A stretch of DNA of 64,000 nt, from the NCBI RefSeq assembly GCF_900143285.1, contig NZ_FRDN01000011.1:124001-188000 (forward strand), given 5' to 3'. Source of the stretch: Desulfitobacterium chlororespirans DSM 11544. Lineage in GTDB: Bacteria; Bacillota; Desulfitobacteriia; Desulfitobacteriales; Desulfitobacteriaceae. This document shows positions 7,748 to 16,491 of this stretch, in pieces. The notes under the pieces are model-generated. The model had not been told where the DNA came from. It saw only the letters and a program-made list of their open reading frames with translations, and searched no databases. Within the stretch, counting starts at the first letter, position 1. Each line of letters begins with the position of its first letter. A program made the position numbers and the translations under genes.

Positions 7748-8221
7748 ATGCTCATTCGCCAGGGAACGGTAAAGGACTGGCCATTTATGTATGAACTAGC
7801 CAAGAGGGTTATTCCGGTGAATATTTCACCATGGCGTCAGCAGCCCATGGAAGAGACCATGAAGTATCGGATCAAGATGCTGAAAAACTTCTGGACATGG
7901 ATCAATCAAAGCGGCTCCAAGGTGTTTATTGCTGAGATGGAGCAAGAAAAGCCGGCAGGCTTTTTAGTTCTTTATCCCAATGCTGTGGAAGAGCTGACGG
8001 GATTACCTCAAGGATGGGTTATGGATATTGCGGTTCTCGAAGACTATCGCAACCATGGCATCGGCAGGGTTCTGATGGAGGCCGCAGAAACCTATTGCCG
8101 GGAGCAAGGGATTGAATATCTTGGTTTAGCAGTTAGTTCTCATAACGTCCAGGCCGTAAAATTATATCAGAGCCTTGGTTTTGCGGAAGAGCGGAAGCTC
8201 ATGGTCAAGGTGCTTAAGTGA
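7748..8221 (+). CDS. GNAT family N-acetyltransferase
   Basis: A 157-residue single-domain acetyltransferase. The acetyl-CoA binding motif A is clear: VMDIAVLEDYRNHGIGRVLM (about residues 95-114; R/Q-x-x-G-x-G/A as RNHGIG), followed by LGLAVSSHNVQAVKLYQSLGF, the usual motif B. Substrate cannot be told from the sequence. It is monocistronic, with a terminator directly after it. Confidence 0.85.
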   Translation: MLIRQGTVKDWPFMYELAKRVIPVNISPWRQQPMEETMKYRIKMLKNFWTWINQSGSKVFIAEMEQEKPAGFLVLYPNAVEELTGLPQGWVMDIAVLEDYRNHGIGRVLMEAAETYCREQGIEYLGLAVSSHNVQAVKLYQSLGFAEERKLMVKVLK

Positions 8222-8229
8222 AAACGTGA

Positions 8230-8284
8230 AAAAGAGGGTGTCGCAAAACGTTTATGAGAAACGTTGAGCTGCACCCTCTTTTAC
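8230..8284 (+). terminator. Terminator after the GNAT gene
   Basis: AAAAGAGGGTG pairs with CACCCTCTTTT, with a second perfect inner stem AACGTTT/AAACGTT. It reads as a two-tier hairpin ending in T residues. The AAGAGGGTG arms flank the transposase remnant that follows, so part of it may be an IS end. Confidence 0.7.
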
Positions 8285-8415
8285 TTGTGGAAGGGAGTAG
8301 CCAAAAGGTATATATTTTCCTTTGAGTTCTCGACATCACTGCGCTCCTGGGAGATGAGAGCACTGACGATGTATTCGGCATCGACGGCTAATACAGCATT
8401 GTAGGCCGGTTTGAG
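8281..8415 (-). pseudogene. Remnant of an IS1182-type transposase
   Basis: On the minus strand an open stretch between two stops reads LKPAYNAVLAVDAEYIV then SALISQERSD. That matches the conserved core of IS1182-like (DDE) transposases as I know them, where KPGYN-Q-AVD-EYI and ERSD are typical. Only about 44 residues remain and both sides are unrelated, so this is a dead fragment. Confidence 0.55.
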
Positions 8416-8435
8416 CTAATTTAACTTAGAATAAT

Positions 8436-8491
8436 ACGTGTAAATACATATTTACCATTGACACACGTGTTGATACGTGTTAATCTATAAT
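8436..8491 (+). promoter_or_regulatory. Promoter and ACGTGT operator repeats of hicAB
   Basis: TTGACA (8458-8463) is followed after 17 bases by TAATCT (8481-8486); a TATAAT at 8486-8491 is an alternative -10. ACGTGT occurs three times in the same orientation, at 8436, 8465 and 8475, around the -35 and spacer. Such repeats are where an antitoxin such as HicB would be expected to bind for autoregulation. Confidence 0.55.
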
Positions 8492-8511
8492 TAGAAAGAG
8501 GGGACCAGTAA

Positions 8512-8694
8512 ATGAAGACAAGTGAACTGCTTAAGCTCTTAGCTCAAAATAATATAACCCTAAAACGCCATGGCAAAAAACACGACATTTACTACAGTCC
8601 AATCACAAACAAATCTTTCCCTGTGCCAAGGCATAAAACAGAGATTGCCAAAGGTACACTTGATAGTATTCTGAATGATGCGGGATTGAAATAA
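8512..8694 (+). CDS. hicA: HicA family mRNA interferase toxin
   Basis: The 60-residue product is a typical HicA: a small double-stranded-RNA-binding-like fold that cleaves mRNA. The catalytic histidine lies in LKRHGKKHDIYY (residues 17-28), and the C-terminus has VPRHKTEIAKGTLDSILNDAGL, the usual family ending. It precedes hicB by 43 bases; toxin-first order is normal for this system. A GAGGGG ribosome site stands before ATG 8512. Confidence 0.9.
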   Translation: MKTSELLKLLAQNNITLKRHGKKHDIYYSPITNKSFPVPRHKTEIAKGTLDSILNDAGLK

Positions 8695-8737
8695 GATTCC
8701 GTATCTCTTTCACAAATCTTGAAAGGAGATTTTAATT

Positions 8738-9136
8738 ATGGCTAAATATCTATTTCCCGCAATTTTTACGCCTGAAACCAATGGCATCTATTCAACCAAT
8801 TTTCCTGATGTTGAGGGCTGCTATACCCAAGGGGATGATTTACAAGACGCTTATGACATGGCTGAAGATGTTTTATGCTTACGGCTCTACGAGCTGGAAG
8901 AATCCAATGAACCTATTCCGACGCCTTCCAATCCGGCAGATATTCCTTTTACGCACGGTTCTTTTATCGCTCTAATCGGCGTTGATACTCTTGAGTATAG
9001 GAAATTTTACGATAACAAGGCTGTAAAGAAAACCCTTACTATTCCTCAATGGCTTAATTCAATGGCAGAACGTGAAGGAATCAACTTTTCCCAAGTTCTC
9101 CAAAATGCTTTAAAGGATCAATTAGGAGTTCAATAG
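8738..9136 (+). CDS. hicB: HicB family antitoxin
   Basis: The 132-residue product neutralises HicA and probably represses the operon. The N-terminal half is the degraded RNase-H-like HicB domain (FPAIFTPETNGIYSTNFPDVEGCYTQGDDL), and the C-terminus has a ribbon-helix-helix-like DNA-binding stretch (KKTLTIPQWLNSMAEREGINFSQVLQNALK). A clear AAAGGAG site precedes the ATG. It lies next to two transposase remnants, which suggests the pair arrived as accessory DNA. Confidence 0.9.
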   Translation: MAKYLFPAIFTPETNGIYSTNFPDVEGCYTQGDDLQDAYDMAEDVLCLRLYELEESNEPIPTPSNPADIPFTHGSFIALIGVDTLEYRKFYDNKAVKKTLTIPQWLNSMAEREGINFSQVLQNALKDQLGVQ

Positions 9137-9177
9137 ATCAATCCAAAAAATCCAGGGTGGTATAAGGAGATTTCAAA

Positions 9178-9417
9178 ATGCAGGACAAGGATACTACACA
9201 ATCCACATTTATGCAAACCTTCCAGCCGTTTTTTTCAGAAGATCTATGGGAAGATATTCATCGGGAAGTCCCAAGCCTCGACCTTCGGTCTCAAAAACTA
9301 ACAACCAATCAACTTACTCTCCTCATCAGTCATGCTCAACTTCAAGAATACAGAGCTTTGCGAGAGATCAGCACGAGTGTTCAGAAAGAGCAAAGCCGGT
9401 GTAAAAATGTGGAATAG
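9178..9417 (+). pseudogene. N-terminal fragment of an IS4-type transposase
   Basis: This 79-residue frame has a good ribosome site (TAAGGAG) and could be translated. It carries QKLTTNQLTLLISHAQLQEY followed by RALREIS, which resembles the N-terminal region of clostridial IS4-family transposases (KLTT-DLL-LL-AQLQ-SLREIS). The DDE catalytic domain is entirely absent. I call it a truncated transposase; an unrelated small protein cannot be ruled out. Confidence 0.5.
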
Positions 9418-9474
9418 GGCTACCTCTTAGGTAAGCAGTCCTTTGGGTAAAAGAGGGAAAGAGCAGATGGGTGT

Positions 9475-9508
9475 GAGGGCTTCTGGCATCTACCAGTAGC
9501 CCTCTTTT
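9475..9508 (+). terminator. Terminator after the hicAB region
   Basis: GAGGGCTTCTGG pairs with CCAGTAGCCCTC with one mismatch and runs into TTTTGTTACTTTT. The remaining stretch to 9720 shows no gene. Confidence 0.75.
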
Positions 9509-9723
9509 GTTACTTTTCTGACTGTCTTACTGCGACAGCCCCTTTTTCATCCATGGCAAAAAAAAGCTTGCGACAATCAGCCGCAAGTGAAGTAAAAGAG
9601 AGGAGTGGGGATAAAAAATTGGAAAACGTGAGACTATCTTCATTGTGTCCCAGGAAATTTGCCAATATACATGTAGGGTAAAATTTTTTGGTGCGAAAAG
9701 TAGCTCAGAATTTCATAATGAAG

Positions 9724-9752
9724 ATTATGTTCAGCAAGGACAGTGGTATAAT
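9724..9752 (+). promoter_or_regulatory. Probable promoter of the tldD operon
   Basis: A perfect TATAAT lies at 9747-9752, 30 bases before the GTG start. The -35 region (ATTATG, 9724-9729) is weak, so an activator may be needed or the match is by chance. Confidence 0.4.
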
Positions 9753-9781
9753 AGAGAAAAGCTTGTTAATGGAGGAATAGT

Positions 9782-11278
9782 GTGGATCAGAAAGAAATAT
9801 CAGACATAGTGCAAAGGATCCTGCAGGATGGCCCCCAAACCCAGGAAGGCGGTTATTGCCTTGTGCGTGCTCAAGCGAGACGCGAATGGTCCCTAAGGCT
9901 TAACAATGGGCGCTTTGAAAGAGTGTCTACCGCCAGAGAGAGGGGAATCGGCGTTCAGGCCTTTACTCCGGAAGGAGCCTCGGGATTTGCTTCTGTGGAT
10001 GCTTTGACGGTGGAGGCGGGAAGGGAGGCTATGAAAAGGGCGATGTCCCTGGCCGAACATAACGCTAGATTGGGAGCAGAATTAAACCGTGCCATCTACG
10101 ACGCTTCTCCTTTAAAGGCTGAAGGTCCCAATCCGGCCAAGCTGGAGTTTGCTCATTTTTCCTTAGCTGAATTGCAGGAACAGGTGATGTTTTTACATAA
10201 GCGTTTGCTGAATCGAAGTCCGGAACATGCCTGGCAGACCAGTTATCGTCAGGTGGAAGATAGTTGGTGTATCGGGCGGACCGATGGAACCTTAGTGTCC
10301 TATGTAGTCCCCCGGGCCGTGCTGATGCATCAGGTGACGGTCAGGGTGCAGGGACGGGCTAAGAATGCCCTTGTACAACGGAGCGGGGTGGATGCCGGGC
10401 TCCTGATTTTGGAAAAAGAGGATTCCGATCTGGAGCGAAGAGGGGTTGAGCGGGGAGAATTTGCCAAGCAGGTCTGTGTGGCTCCCCATTTGCCCAGCGG
10501 TCATTATCCGTTAATCATTGATTATGGATTGGCCAAGGGGCTGGCTCATGAGGCTTTTGGACATGCGGTGGAGTCGGATCATATGCAGGAGTCCGTGCTG
10601 GGGGAAGCAGGGAAGCTGAGAAAAGGCCTGCAAGTAGCCCGTCCCGGGGTACATATTATCGATGGTCCTTTAGAGGGGGATTGGGCCTATCAGCCTTTTT
10701 CCGCTAATGGTCTGGTACGGGAAACGGTGGAGATCGTGAAAGACGGCGTGCTGCAAGCAGGCTTAGGCGATATCTTTTCAGCACATAAGGCCGGTATGCC
10801 TGTCTCAGGGGCCGGAAGGGCGGAAAGTTATGGACATATTCCTCTGCCGCGGATGACCAATATTCGTTTGCTGGTGGATCATGTCCTTCCTTTAGCCCCT
10901 ACCTCCGATTTGATGGCAGAGATCTCCCAGGTGCGCCAGACCTTGATGGCGGCGGGGGAGCTTCATGATGAAGGAAAACATCTCCTGCTTTTAGGGTATC
11001 GGGGAGGTCAGGTTAACCCGAAGACCGGTGATTTTGTCTTTCAATGTGATGGAATCGTCGATGTGGCTGATCCCAATTTAACCATCTACCAGCCCAGCAT
11101 TTTTAGCGGTAAAATTCTTTCGGCGTTGCAGGCTATTCGGGCCGGATTGGGCGGGGGATGCTTTGACGCTATCGGAACTTGCGGTAAAGGCGGACAATCG
11201 GTTCCCTCCAGCGGCGGCAGTCACCGTTACCTCCTCCTTGATCAGGATGAATATGTGACATTGGGGGGAGAGCAATGA
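9782..11278 (+). CDS. TldD/PmbA family metalloprotease, TldD type
   Basis: A 498-residue TldD-like protein. TldD and TldE form a heterodimeric zinc protease that trims unfolded or modified peptides (microcin B17, CcdA in E. coli). The zinc motif HEAFGHAVE (HExxxH, about residues 256-264) is present, which marks this as the catalytic partner. The N-terminal LRLNNGRFERVSTARERGIGVQAF segment and the glycine-rich C-terminal GTCGKGGQSVPSSGG also fit. The start is GTG 9782 after GGAGGAAT. Its stop overlaps the next start (ATGATG), showing tight coupling with the TldE-like gene. Confidence 0.9.
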   Translation: MDQKEISDIVQRILQDGPQTQEGGYCLVRAQARREWSLRLNNGRFERVSTARERGIGVQAFTPEGASGFASVDALTVEAGREAMKRAMSLAEHNARLGAELNRAIYDASPLKAEGPNPAKLEFAHFSLAELQEQVMFLHKRLLNRSPEHAWQTSYRQVEDSWCIGRTDGTLVSYVVPRAVLMHQVTVRVQGRAKNALVQRSGVDAGLLILEKEDSDLERRGVERGEFAKQVCVAPHLPSGHYPLIIDYGLAKGLAHEAFGHAVESDHMQESVLGEAGKLRKGLQVARPGVHIIDGPLEGDWAYQPFSANGLVRETVEIVKDGVLQAGLGDIFSAHKAGMPVSGAGRAESYGHIPLPRMTNIRLLVDHVLPLAPTSDLMAEISQVRQTLMAAGELHDEGKHLLLLGYRGGQVNPKTGDFVFQCDGIVDVADPNLTIYQPSIFSGKILSALQAIRAGLGGGCFDAIGTCGKGGQSVPSSGGSHRYLLLDQDEYVTLGGEQ

Positions 11279-12600
11279 TGAAACTTGTGAAACAGCTTGA
11301 GGGATTCCTCCAAAGAGCCAAAAAAGAACCCTTAAACGATGAATTAAGAATCCGGGACTGGAGATTGATGGTCCAGGAAGCCAGGCTTATCTCCCTGGGA
11401 ATTAAAGAAAACTCCCCGGGCAGTGTCTACACTCCGCCCAGCAGCCGTCAAGGAGAGAGTGGAGAAGTCTATATTATTTGGGAGGATGGACGATTAACCC
11501 AGGCTCAGGTCCAAACCCCTCCTCCCCATGAGGGAAGCGCATATTGGCAGAGTCAGCTGGAGGAATGGCGCCAGGCTGCTTACGAAGATCCGGGGGGAGC
11601 GGATATCCCCGCTCCTGAGCCTTTGCCATTAGTAACCGTAGAGGATCAGGGAATAGAGAGGATTTTGGCCGGTGAGGATGGAATTCTCTTCGAGCAACTG
11701 GCCAAGCTGCTGGGTGACACTCCCTCAGGAATTCATCTCAATGCCGGTATTCAAGCAAGCTGGGGGTATCGGCACAATCGGAACTCCCATGGCTTAGCCG
11801 TCAGCCACCAGCAGTCCCAATATGCCCTTTCCTATTCCTTTGACAGCTTGGTAGGGGCAGGATTTGCCAAGCGCAGGCTGATTCGCCCTGAAGAATGGGA
11901 AATTCTTTGGCAGCGAACCCTGGGCTATTATGAGGCATTGCAGAAGGAGTCTTCCGAGATTAACGCCCAAACTGCAGTGGTGTTTTCACCCAGTGTTGTC
12001 GGTGAGCTTTTGGGGCAATTTATCTACCCAAATCTTGTCGGGCAAACCATCCTGGAAGGACAAAGCGCCTTTAAAGTCGAAGATTTTAAAAATCATCAGC
12101 TGGTTTTTCATGAAGATCTGAGTCTCTATGTGGATCCTCTCCGCCCTCTGGAATGGAGTTCTTATCTCTTGACGTCAGAAGGAGTGCCGGCTAAGCAAAC
12201 GGTACTGATTCAACGGGGAAGCCTGCACAGTCCCATCCTGCGGATGAAGGACGCCAAAGCCTGGGGAGCACCTCCCACAGGTATCTCCTACGGAACCTCA
12301 GGACTCTATCTTAAGTCTGCTCAGGAGAAGCCCTGGGAAGAGGTGCTTGAGGGGATTGAGGATGGAATTCTGATTCTCTCTGTTTTAGGGATGCACACCC
12401 AGAACAGTGTTTCCGGGGATTATTCCCTCAGTGCCCCGCAAAGTTTGCGTATCCTGAAGGGTAAAATTGTTGGCAAACGGGATGTGAAGATCAACGGGAA
12501 CTTCTTTAGAGATTTGGCTGGGGCTGAGACCCTCCTGGGGAAAGCTGAGATTGAGCTGAAACCGTATCTTGTGGTGAAGACCGGGGTGCAGAATAGTTGA
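11275..12600 (+). CDS. TldD/PmbA family protein, TldE-like partner
   Basis: A 441-residue paralogue of the preceding gene that lacks the HExxxH zinc motif, as expected for the non-catalytic TldE half of the heterodimer. Family landmarks are the middle GYRHNRNSHGLAVSHQQSQY region and the C-terminal GNFFRDLAGAETLLGKAE segment. It overlaps the tldD gene by four bases. The pair probably works as one protease complex; the natural substrate in this organism is unknown. Confidence 0.85.
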   Translation: MMKLVKQLEGFLQRAKKEPLNDELRIRDWRLMVQEARLISLGIKENSPGSVYTPPSSRQGESGEVYIIWEDGRLTQAQVQTPPPHEGSAYWQSQLEEWRQAAYEDPGGADIPAPEPLPLVTVEDQGIERILAGEDGILFEQLAKLLGDTPSGIHLNAGIQASWGYRHNRNSHGLAVSHQQSQYALSYSFDSLVGAGFAKRRLIRPEEWEILWQRTLGYYEALQKESSEINAQTAVVFSPSVVGELLGQFIYPNLVGQTILEGQSAFKVEDFKNHQLVFHEDLSLYVDPLRPLEWSSYLLTSEGVPAKQTVLIQRGSLHSPILRMKDAKAWGAPPTGISYGTSGLYLKSAQEKPWEEVLEGIEDGILILSVLGMHTQNSVSGDYSLSAPQSLRILKGKIVGKRDVKINGNFFRDLAGAETLLGKAEIELKPYLVVKTGVQNS

Positions 12601-12615
12601 ACGGAGGACCAAGAG

Positions 12616-13374
12616 ATGTTGGATATGCATGTACACCTTACCGGTCATGGGGATCGTTTGGCCACGGCGGAAACGATACGGGAGTTCCTGGATCAAGCCC
12701 GGAGGGTGGGTCTGAAACAGATCGGCTTCGCGGATCATGATGTTTATTATGACGAGCTGAATCTGCCGCTGATCCGGGAAGTGGCTGAAGAGTATCCTGA
12801 TCTAAAGGTTGCTGTCGGCCTGGAAGTGGATTATCGACCGTCAGATGAGGGGAAAATCAAAACCCTCTTGGAGCAATTTCCTTTTGACTTTGTCATAGGC
12901 TCTGTTCATGAGCTGAATGGGTGGGCTTTCGATTATCCTGAGGAGGAGGCCGTTCATCGTCAGAAAGATCCGGATGGGATGTATGAGGAGTATTTTCGTT
13001 GGGTGGAGATGGCGGCTGCCAGCGATCTTTTTACCACCATGGGTCATTTCGATCTCATAAAGCTTTTTGGAGTCCGGCCCCGGACGGATATTCTCCGTTT
13101 AGCAGGCGGGGCATTGGCGCAGATTCAAAAAAAGGGGCTGGTCATCGAGCTTAACACCGCCGGACGGTACAAACCGGTAGGTGAATATTACCCTGAGGTG
13201 AAAATCATTCAAGAGATTAAGCGTCGCGGCATTCCCATGACCTTGAGCTCAGATGCCCATAGAGCGGAGCATGTAGGACGTGATGCCGGGAGGGCTGCCC
13301 AACTTCTGAAAGATTTGGGGATAAAAGATATTGTTGGATTTGACCATGGACAAAAAGAATATTACCCGCTGTGA
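12616..13374 (+). CDS. PHP-domain phosphatase, histidinol-phosphatase (HisK) type
   Basis: A 252-residue PHP-domain metal-dependent phosphoesterase. All metal-binding motifs are visible in order: DMHVH (residues 3-7), FADHD (near 40), GLEVD (near 70), GSVHE (near 95), GHFDL (near 140) and SSDAH (near 210). This arrangement and length fit HisK-type histidinol phosphatases, which make histidinol from histidinol phosphate. No other his genes are nearby, so another phosphoester substrate is possible. It follows tldE by 15 bases with GGAGG before ATG. Confidence 0.85.
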   Translation: MLDMHVHLTGHGDRLATAETIREFLDQARRVGLKQIGFADHDVYYDELNLPLIREVAEEYPDLKVAVGLEVDYRPSDEGKIKTLLEQFPFDFVIGSVHELNGWAFDYPEEEAVHRQKDPDGMYEEYFRWVEMAAASDLFTTMGHFDLIKLFGVRPRTDILRLAGGALAQIQKKGLVIELNTAGRYKPVGEYYPEVKIIQEIKRRGIPMTLSSDAHRAEHVGRDAGRAAQLLKDLGIKDIVGFDHGQKEYYPL

Positions 13375-13452
13375 AAGCTGAGCGGCGGCAGTGGGCGGAA
13401 TGGGGCAGGAAACCTGCTCCCCTGTTCCGGAATGGCGGAAAGGAAATCATGT

Positions 13453-14124
13453 ATGTACGGTAATGAAATACGACAGCTGCTCACGGACTTGGCGTGGGTG
13501 GATGATATAAGCTATTACCATAGCTTAAGGGTAGGCTACCTGATGAATCGTTTCGCAGAAACGGACATGGGAAAGCAGTTTGTCAAGCAGGCTTGGGTTA
13601 CACGAAATGAATTTGTGGCGACAGGACTTTTGCATGATATCGCCAAACTCCGCTGGCCCCTGGAAATACTTCTTTCCGGTGAACGTTTAAAAGATCTCGA
13701 ACGGGAGGCGCTGCTTAGACTATGGGGCTATATGGTCGAACATCCTCTCGTCTCCGAAGAGATTGTCATGGACTATTATAAAAGGACCGGCAATCGTTTC
13801 TGGGAGAGGATTGCCAAAGGCGTGGTATCCCATCACGAGAACTATTCCGGAGACGGCTATCCTTATCGCTTGAAGGGCACGGAAATTCCCTTACTGGCAC
13901 GGGGGGTGCGGGTTTTCGATCATTATGTCAGGGATGTTGAGGTCCGCCGGCATAAAAATAAATCCCAGGACCCCGGTGCAGTCATTAAAGAGATGCGTTC
14001 CATATTGGGAATCCATTTTGATCCCTATTGGGGTGAAAAAATATTGGACTATTTGGAGACGACTCCCGTCTTTCCGGCTAACCTTGATCAATGGTTGGAC
14101 GAGGAATTAAAGAAGAATTTTTAG
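13453..14124 (+). CDS. HD-GYP-like metal-dependent phosphohydrolase
   Basis: The 223-residue product has an HD pair in LLHDIAKLRWPLEIL and the downstream HHENYSGDGYPYRLKGTEIPLLARGVRVFDHY, which is the HD-GYP signature (GDGYP in place of GYP). These domains hydrolyse cyclic di-GMP or related nucleotides. There is no attached receiver or sensory domain. I chose ATG 13453 (GGAAAGGA seven bases upstream) over ATG 13432, which has no ribosome site. Exact substrate is not predictable. Confidence 0.8.
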   Translation: MYGNEIRQLLTDLAWVDDISYYHSLRVGYLMNRFAETDMGKQFVKQAWVTRNEFVATGLLHDIAKLRWPLEILLSGERLKDLEREALLRLWGYMVEHPLVSEEIVMDYYKRTGNRFWERIAKGVVSHHENYSGDGYPYRLKGTEIPLLARGVRVFDHYVRDVEVRRHKNKSQDPGAVIKEMRSILGIHFDPYWGEKILDYLETTPVFPANLDQWLDEELKKNF

Positions 14125-14148
14125 CCTCGGTAAATTCTCGGGATAGAA

Positions 14149-14191
14149 ATCCTGATCCGAAGCCAAACTATGGAAAACATAGGATCAGGAT
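14149..14191. other. Perfect 10-bp inverted repeat between HD gene and next gene
   Basis: ATCCTGATCC (14149-14158) and GGATCAGGAT (14182-14191) are separated by 23 bases and end 13 bases before ATG 14204. No T tract follows, so an operator or an mRNA structure affecting translation is more likely than a terminator. Confidence 0.45.
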
Positions 14192-14203
14192 AGGAGAGAG
14201 TGT

Positions 14204-14929
14204 ATGCCGTGGATGGAATTAGCTTTAAATCCCTTGGGAGATTGGGATGAAGAAGGTTTGACCGATTGGGCCGAAGCTTTGGGAGCGTTTTTAACGGAGC
14301 GGGGAAAGGAAATCAAGACCTCCTTACAGCTGCTCCCTGGATATCAGATTCTGCGCATGGGGGAAGAGCAGAGCGCGGGGGAGCTGCTGATTAGTTCCTC
14401 GGAACGATTGATCGTGATGATGGGGTTAACAGTCAAGAATGCTGGTGAACGTGAATTTGCGGAAATGGTCACCCGCTTTGCCCGGCAAATGGGAGCGATG
14501 GCTTTGCGAGCGCCGATAAACTATGTTGCTGAGAAGGAGTTTTGGCGGGGGCTTGGTGCTCAGGATGTTCTTGAACCCTCTCTTTTGCGGGAGGAGATTC
14601 AAAAGGAAAAGGTAGGGGTAGAGCCTTTATATAAACAAAGTTTGCTGGTGACTTACAAAGATAAACCGGCACTATGTCTGGAGCCGATTTTCTGTACGGC
14701 ACGCCCCAATGGTCCGGTGAGTCTGGCAGCCCGGAGGTTGGAAAAGCTGCTCGGCGAAGGACGCCCCATCGGCTTTGCCAGCCGGGTATCGGCCTATTCA
14801 CCCTGGGAATTCGAAAGAAGGAAATGGGATGATCTTCTGGCCTACAGCCGCCTTCAGGCTTATGAAGTGCTGGAGCAGCTCATTATCCAAAGCCTTCCCC
14901 TGGAATATTCTACGCCTTTTAACGGCTAG
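14204..14929 (+). CDS. Conserved-looking protein of unknown function
   Basis: I do not recognise this 241-residue protein. It has no signal peptide or membrane segment. It is acidic at the N-terminus, with a central beta-alpha pattern (ELLISSSERLIVMMGLTVKN) and an arginine/lysine-rich C-terminal half. There are no cysteine clusters, P-loop or known catalytic motif. The ATG follows AGGAGAGAG. It sits between the HD-GYP gene and ylbF on the same strand. Codon use is like its neighbours, so it is likely a real gene. Confidence 0.65.
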   Translation: MPWMELALNPLGDWDEEGLTDWAEALGAFLTERGKEIKTSLQLLPGYQILRMGEEQSAGELLISSSERLIVMMGLTVKNAGEREFAEMVTRFARQMGAMALRAPINYVAEKEFWRGLGAQDVLEPSLLREEIQKEKVGVEPLYKQSLLVTYKDKPALCLEPIFCTARPNGPVSLAARRLEKLLGEGRPIGFASRVSAYSPWEFERRKWDDLLAYSRLQAYEVLEQLIIQSLPLEYSTPFNG

Positions 14930-15048
14930 TACTCATCAGGCAATATGAGTTTTAAGTGTTACAAAGTATGAGGCGAAGGATTTTATGAGGTGGTTATTGA
15001 ATAATAAGAGAGTAAGGTTAAAGCGGAAGAGGGAGAGGGGTTGGGAAG

Positions 15049-15423
15049 ATGTCTATTTACGAGACAGCCCAGCAATTGGCTCAGCAAATCAAAGAATCTG
15101 ATGAGTATCGCGACTTTATCGTCGCCAAAGAGTTGATGAAAGCTGATGAAGGCCAGTACAAAATGATTCGCGATTTCCAGATGAAGCAATTTGAAATCCA
15201 GCAAGCACAGCTTTTTCAGCTGGATATCTCACAAGGCAAGCAGCAGGAGCTTGAACGTCTATACAGTTTGTTAAGTCTTAATCCTGCGGCCCGGGAGTAC
15301 TTGGAAGCAGAATTTCGTATATCGCGCATGATTAATGATGTACAGAAAATCATTGGGGAAGCCATCATTGATGTATTGCCCCTGGGCTTCGAAGATAATG
15401 ACCAGCCACAAATATTGGCTTAG
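15049..15423 (+). CDS. YlbF/YmcA family regulatory protein
   Basis: A 124-residue, mostly helical protein of the YlbF/YmcA (Com_YlbF) family. In Bacillus, YlbF, YmcA and YaaT form an iron-sulfur-bearing complex that affects sporulation, competence and RNase Y-dependent mRNA processing. The central helix pair (EYRDFIVAKELMKADEGQYKMIRDFQMKQFEIQQAQL) and the NPAAREYLEAEFRISRMINDVQKIIGEAI segment are typical. It lacks the cysteines seen in some members. Good ribosome site; a terminator follows. Confidence 0.8.
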   Translation: MSIYETAQQLAQQIKESDEYRDFIVAKELMKADEGQYKMIRDFQMKQFEIQQAQLFQLDISQGKQQELERLYSLLSLNPAAREYLEAEFRISRMINDVQKIIGEAIIDVLPLGFEDNDQPQILA

Positions 15424-15456
15424 AAGAGCGCATAGCTGCACATATCTGCAAATTAT

Positions 15457-15494
15457 AAAATCCGTAAATTCCTTGGGGGAGCTGCGGATTTTTT
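15457..15494 (+). terminator. Terminator after ylbF-like gene
   Basis: AAATCCG and CGGATTT arms with a run of six T at 15489-15494. Confidence 0.7.
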
Positions 15495-15592
15495 GCTAAA
15501 ATAACTAAAAAGTAAAAGTTTCACGAGGAGATTTCTGAATTTTCATAATGTTGGTTTCGTGCTATGATGGATACTATGGAGGAGGAGAGCTC

Positions 15593-16477
15593 ATGAAATT
15601 GGATATTTCGCTGGATCAATTTGAACAGGAATTGACAAAACAAGGCTATATAACGGAGAAAGAGGATCGAATCGCCCTCACAGCCTATCTAGCCGCCCAA
15701 CTGGAAAAACCGATTCTGGTGGCCGGACCCCCTGGTGTGGGAAAGACGGAAATTGCCAAAGTGTTGAGTCAGGTATTTGCCGCGCCTCTCATTCGTCTCC
15801 AGTGTTATGAGGGACTTGATGAGAACAAAGCTCTCTATGAATGGAATTATCAGAGGCAGCTGATCAGAATTCAAATGAGAGAGGAGGGTCTTAAGGAAGA
15901 GGACTTATTTGGGCTGGATTACCTCTTGCCCCGCCCCCTTTTGCAGGGACTGATGAGTGATGAATACACCATATTGCTGATTGATGAGATCGATAAGACC
16001 GATGCGGAATTCGAGGCTTTTTTGCTGGAGGTCTTAGGTGAATTCCAGGTAACGATTCCCGAAATGGGAACGGTCAAAGCGAAAAGGCGTCCTTTTGTAA
16101 TTTTAACCACCAATGGTGAACGGGAATTATCTGACGCCCTCAAACGGCGCTGTATCTTTCTCCATGTCAATCCCCCCACCGTGGAGAAGGAAGTGAGGAT
16201 TCTCCGTACCAAATATCCTGAGTTACCTGATAAATTGGCCTTTCAGGTGGCTAAGGCCGTCGGTATTCTGCGGGAGCGCCTGGCTTTGCAAAAGCTTCCT
16301 TCCATTGCCGAGACCATGGATTGGGCCAAAGCTTTATTGGTCATGGGGAAAACGGAGCTTGACCCTGCCTGGGTAGAGGCTACTCTGAATCTGCTCCTCA
16401 AAAGCAAGGAAGATCTGGAGCTTTTCTATCGGGAGATGGGAGCAGAGCGGCTTATCTGGGAGACGAAAGGGATGTAA
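15593..16477 (+). CDS. MoxR-family AAA+ ATPase
   Basis: A 294-residue AAA+ ATPase of the MoxR/CoxD type, which usually acts as a chaperone in assembling a partner complex or metal centre. Walker A is GPPGVGKTE (about 47-55), Walker B is ILLIDEIDKTD (about 128-138), and the sensor stretch is FVILTTNGERELSDALKRRC. ATG 15593 is preceded by GGAGGAGAG, so the in-frame ATG at 15548 is not needed. A VWA-domain protein gene follows 14 bases later; MoxR and VWA proteins are habitual partners. Confidence 0.88.
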   Translation: MKLDISLDQFEQELTKQGYITEKEDRIALTAYLAAQLEKPILVAGPPGVGKTEIAKVLSQVFAAPLIRLQCYEGLDENKALYEWNYQRQLIRIQMREEGLKEEDLFGLDYLLPRPLLQGLMSDEYTILLIDEIDKTDAEFEAFLLEVLGEFQVTIPEMGTVKAKRRPFVILTTNGERELSDALKRRCIFLHVNPPTVEKEVRILRTKYPELPDKLAFQVAKAVGILRERLALQKLPSIAETMDWAKALLVMGKTELDPAWVEATLNLLLKSKEDLELFYREMGAERLIWETKGM

Positions 16478-16491
16478 GGGGTGCGTCTTTA

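Noticed and set aside
14149-14191. Terminator or attenuator before the 14204 gene
   Set aside because: The stem is perfect but there is no T tract; kept only as an inverted repeat.
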